Shown here piece by piece: positions 19,401-19,505 of a stretch of 19,505 nucleotides of DNA. Source of the DNA: CAYXST01 sp964472495. GTDB lineage: Bacteria; Patescibacteriota; Minisyncoccia; Portnoybacterales; UBA2143. Position numbers and translations under genes: made by a program. Under the pieces are notes generated by a model. That model ran no database searches and was not told the origin of the DNA. It was given only the letters and a program-made list of their open reading frames with translations. The stretch is from positions 1 to 19,505 of the forward strand of contig CAYYLD010000010.1 in assembly GCA_964472495.1 (NCBI GenBank). Reading direction: 5' to 3'. Each line of letters starts with the position of its first letter. The first letter of the stretch is position 1.

Positions 19401-19505
19401 TTATAGCTCAATATTTACAGCTTCTTTTTTTGCTCCTCTAAATTCAGGTAATAGCTTCTTAGCTATAAACTCACCGACGGTCATATCCATTTCTTCCGGT
19501 TTTGG
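19401..19505 (-). CDS. C-terminal fragment of an unidentified protein (cut by the window edge)
   Basis: An open frame on the minus strand runs from the window edge to TAA at 19403-19401, giving 34 residues: PKPEEMDMTVGEFIAKKLLP, then EFRGAKKEAVNIEL. It is hydrophilic and helical with no motif. Convergent with the OmpA-like gene and followed by the terminator at 19342-19376, which supports a real gene end. Function cannot be told. Confidence 0.55.
   Translation of the reverse strand, partial: PKPEEMDMTVGEFIAKKLLPEFRGAKKEAVNIEL

Overview
The window looks like a stretch of a Patescibacteria/CPR (Parcubacteria-like) chromosome. This is inferred from compact genes, a short DnaX, a GtrA-type membrane protein, an ECF sigma factor paired with a three-TM membrane protein, and a CPR-style cluster holding a VirD4/HerA-like ATPase, a small membrane protein and a membrane-anchored Clp-like ATPase. 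No rRNA or other taxonomic marker is present, so the assignment is tentative. The standard genetic code fits every gene.

Left end (1-2.3 kb): direct and inverted copies of a GGGGCGTCCCTTTTT repeat and two hairpins precede three minus-strand genes. These are, in transcription order, a lycopene-cyclase-like membrane protein, an ECF sigma-70 factor and an overlapping three-TM membrane protein that is probably its partner.

Middle (2.3-8.7 kb): mostly single-gene units with clear promoters and intrinsic terminators, several with strong Shine-Dalgarno sites. On the plus strand are a PurN-like formyltransferase, a PurM-like AIR synthase homologue and a Gre-factor-like protein. On the minus strand are a MazG-like pyrophosphohydrolase, a GHMP-superfamily protein co-transcribed with a P-loop kinase, and a 2H (2'-5' RNA ligase-like) phosphoesterase. 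The region has a nucleotide-handling flavour and none of the palindromic repeats seen elsewhere. It ends at tRNA-Gln(UUG), near scattered T-arm-like sequences.

Right half (8.8-18.3 kb, all minus strand): tRNA-Gln, dnaX, a hypothetical gene with a structured leader, gtrA-like, and the cluster acidic protein -> VirD4/HerA-like ATPase -> small membrane protein -> Clp-like ATPase. The cluster suggests a membrane machine coupling DNA or protein translocation to an unfoldase-like subunit. The unfoldase has a degenerate first ATPase domain and no recognisable aromatic pore loops. Modular palindromes lie between most of these genes. One module recurs four times in the same orientation relative to transcription. 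It keeps its stem by G-U wobble on the transcribed strand and, in one copy, by compensatory changes, which points to a structured RNA.

Right end (18.3-19.5 kb): a divergently transcribed OmpA-C-domain protein on the plus strand, a terminator, and the 3' end of an unidentified minus-strand gene cut by the window edge.
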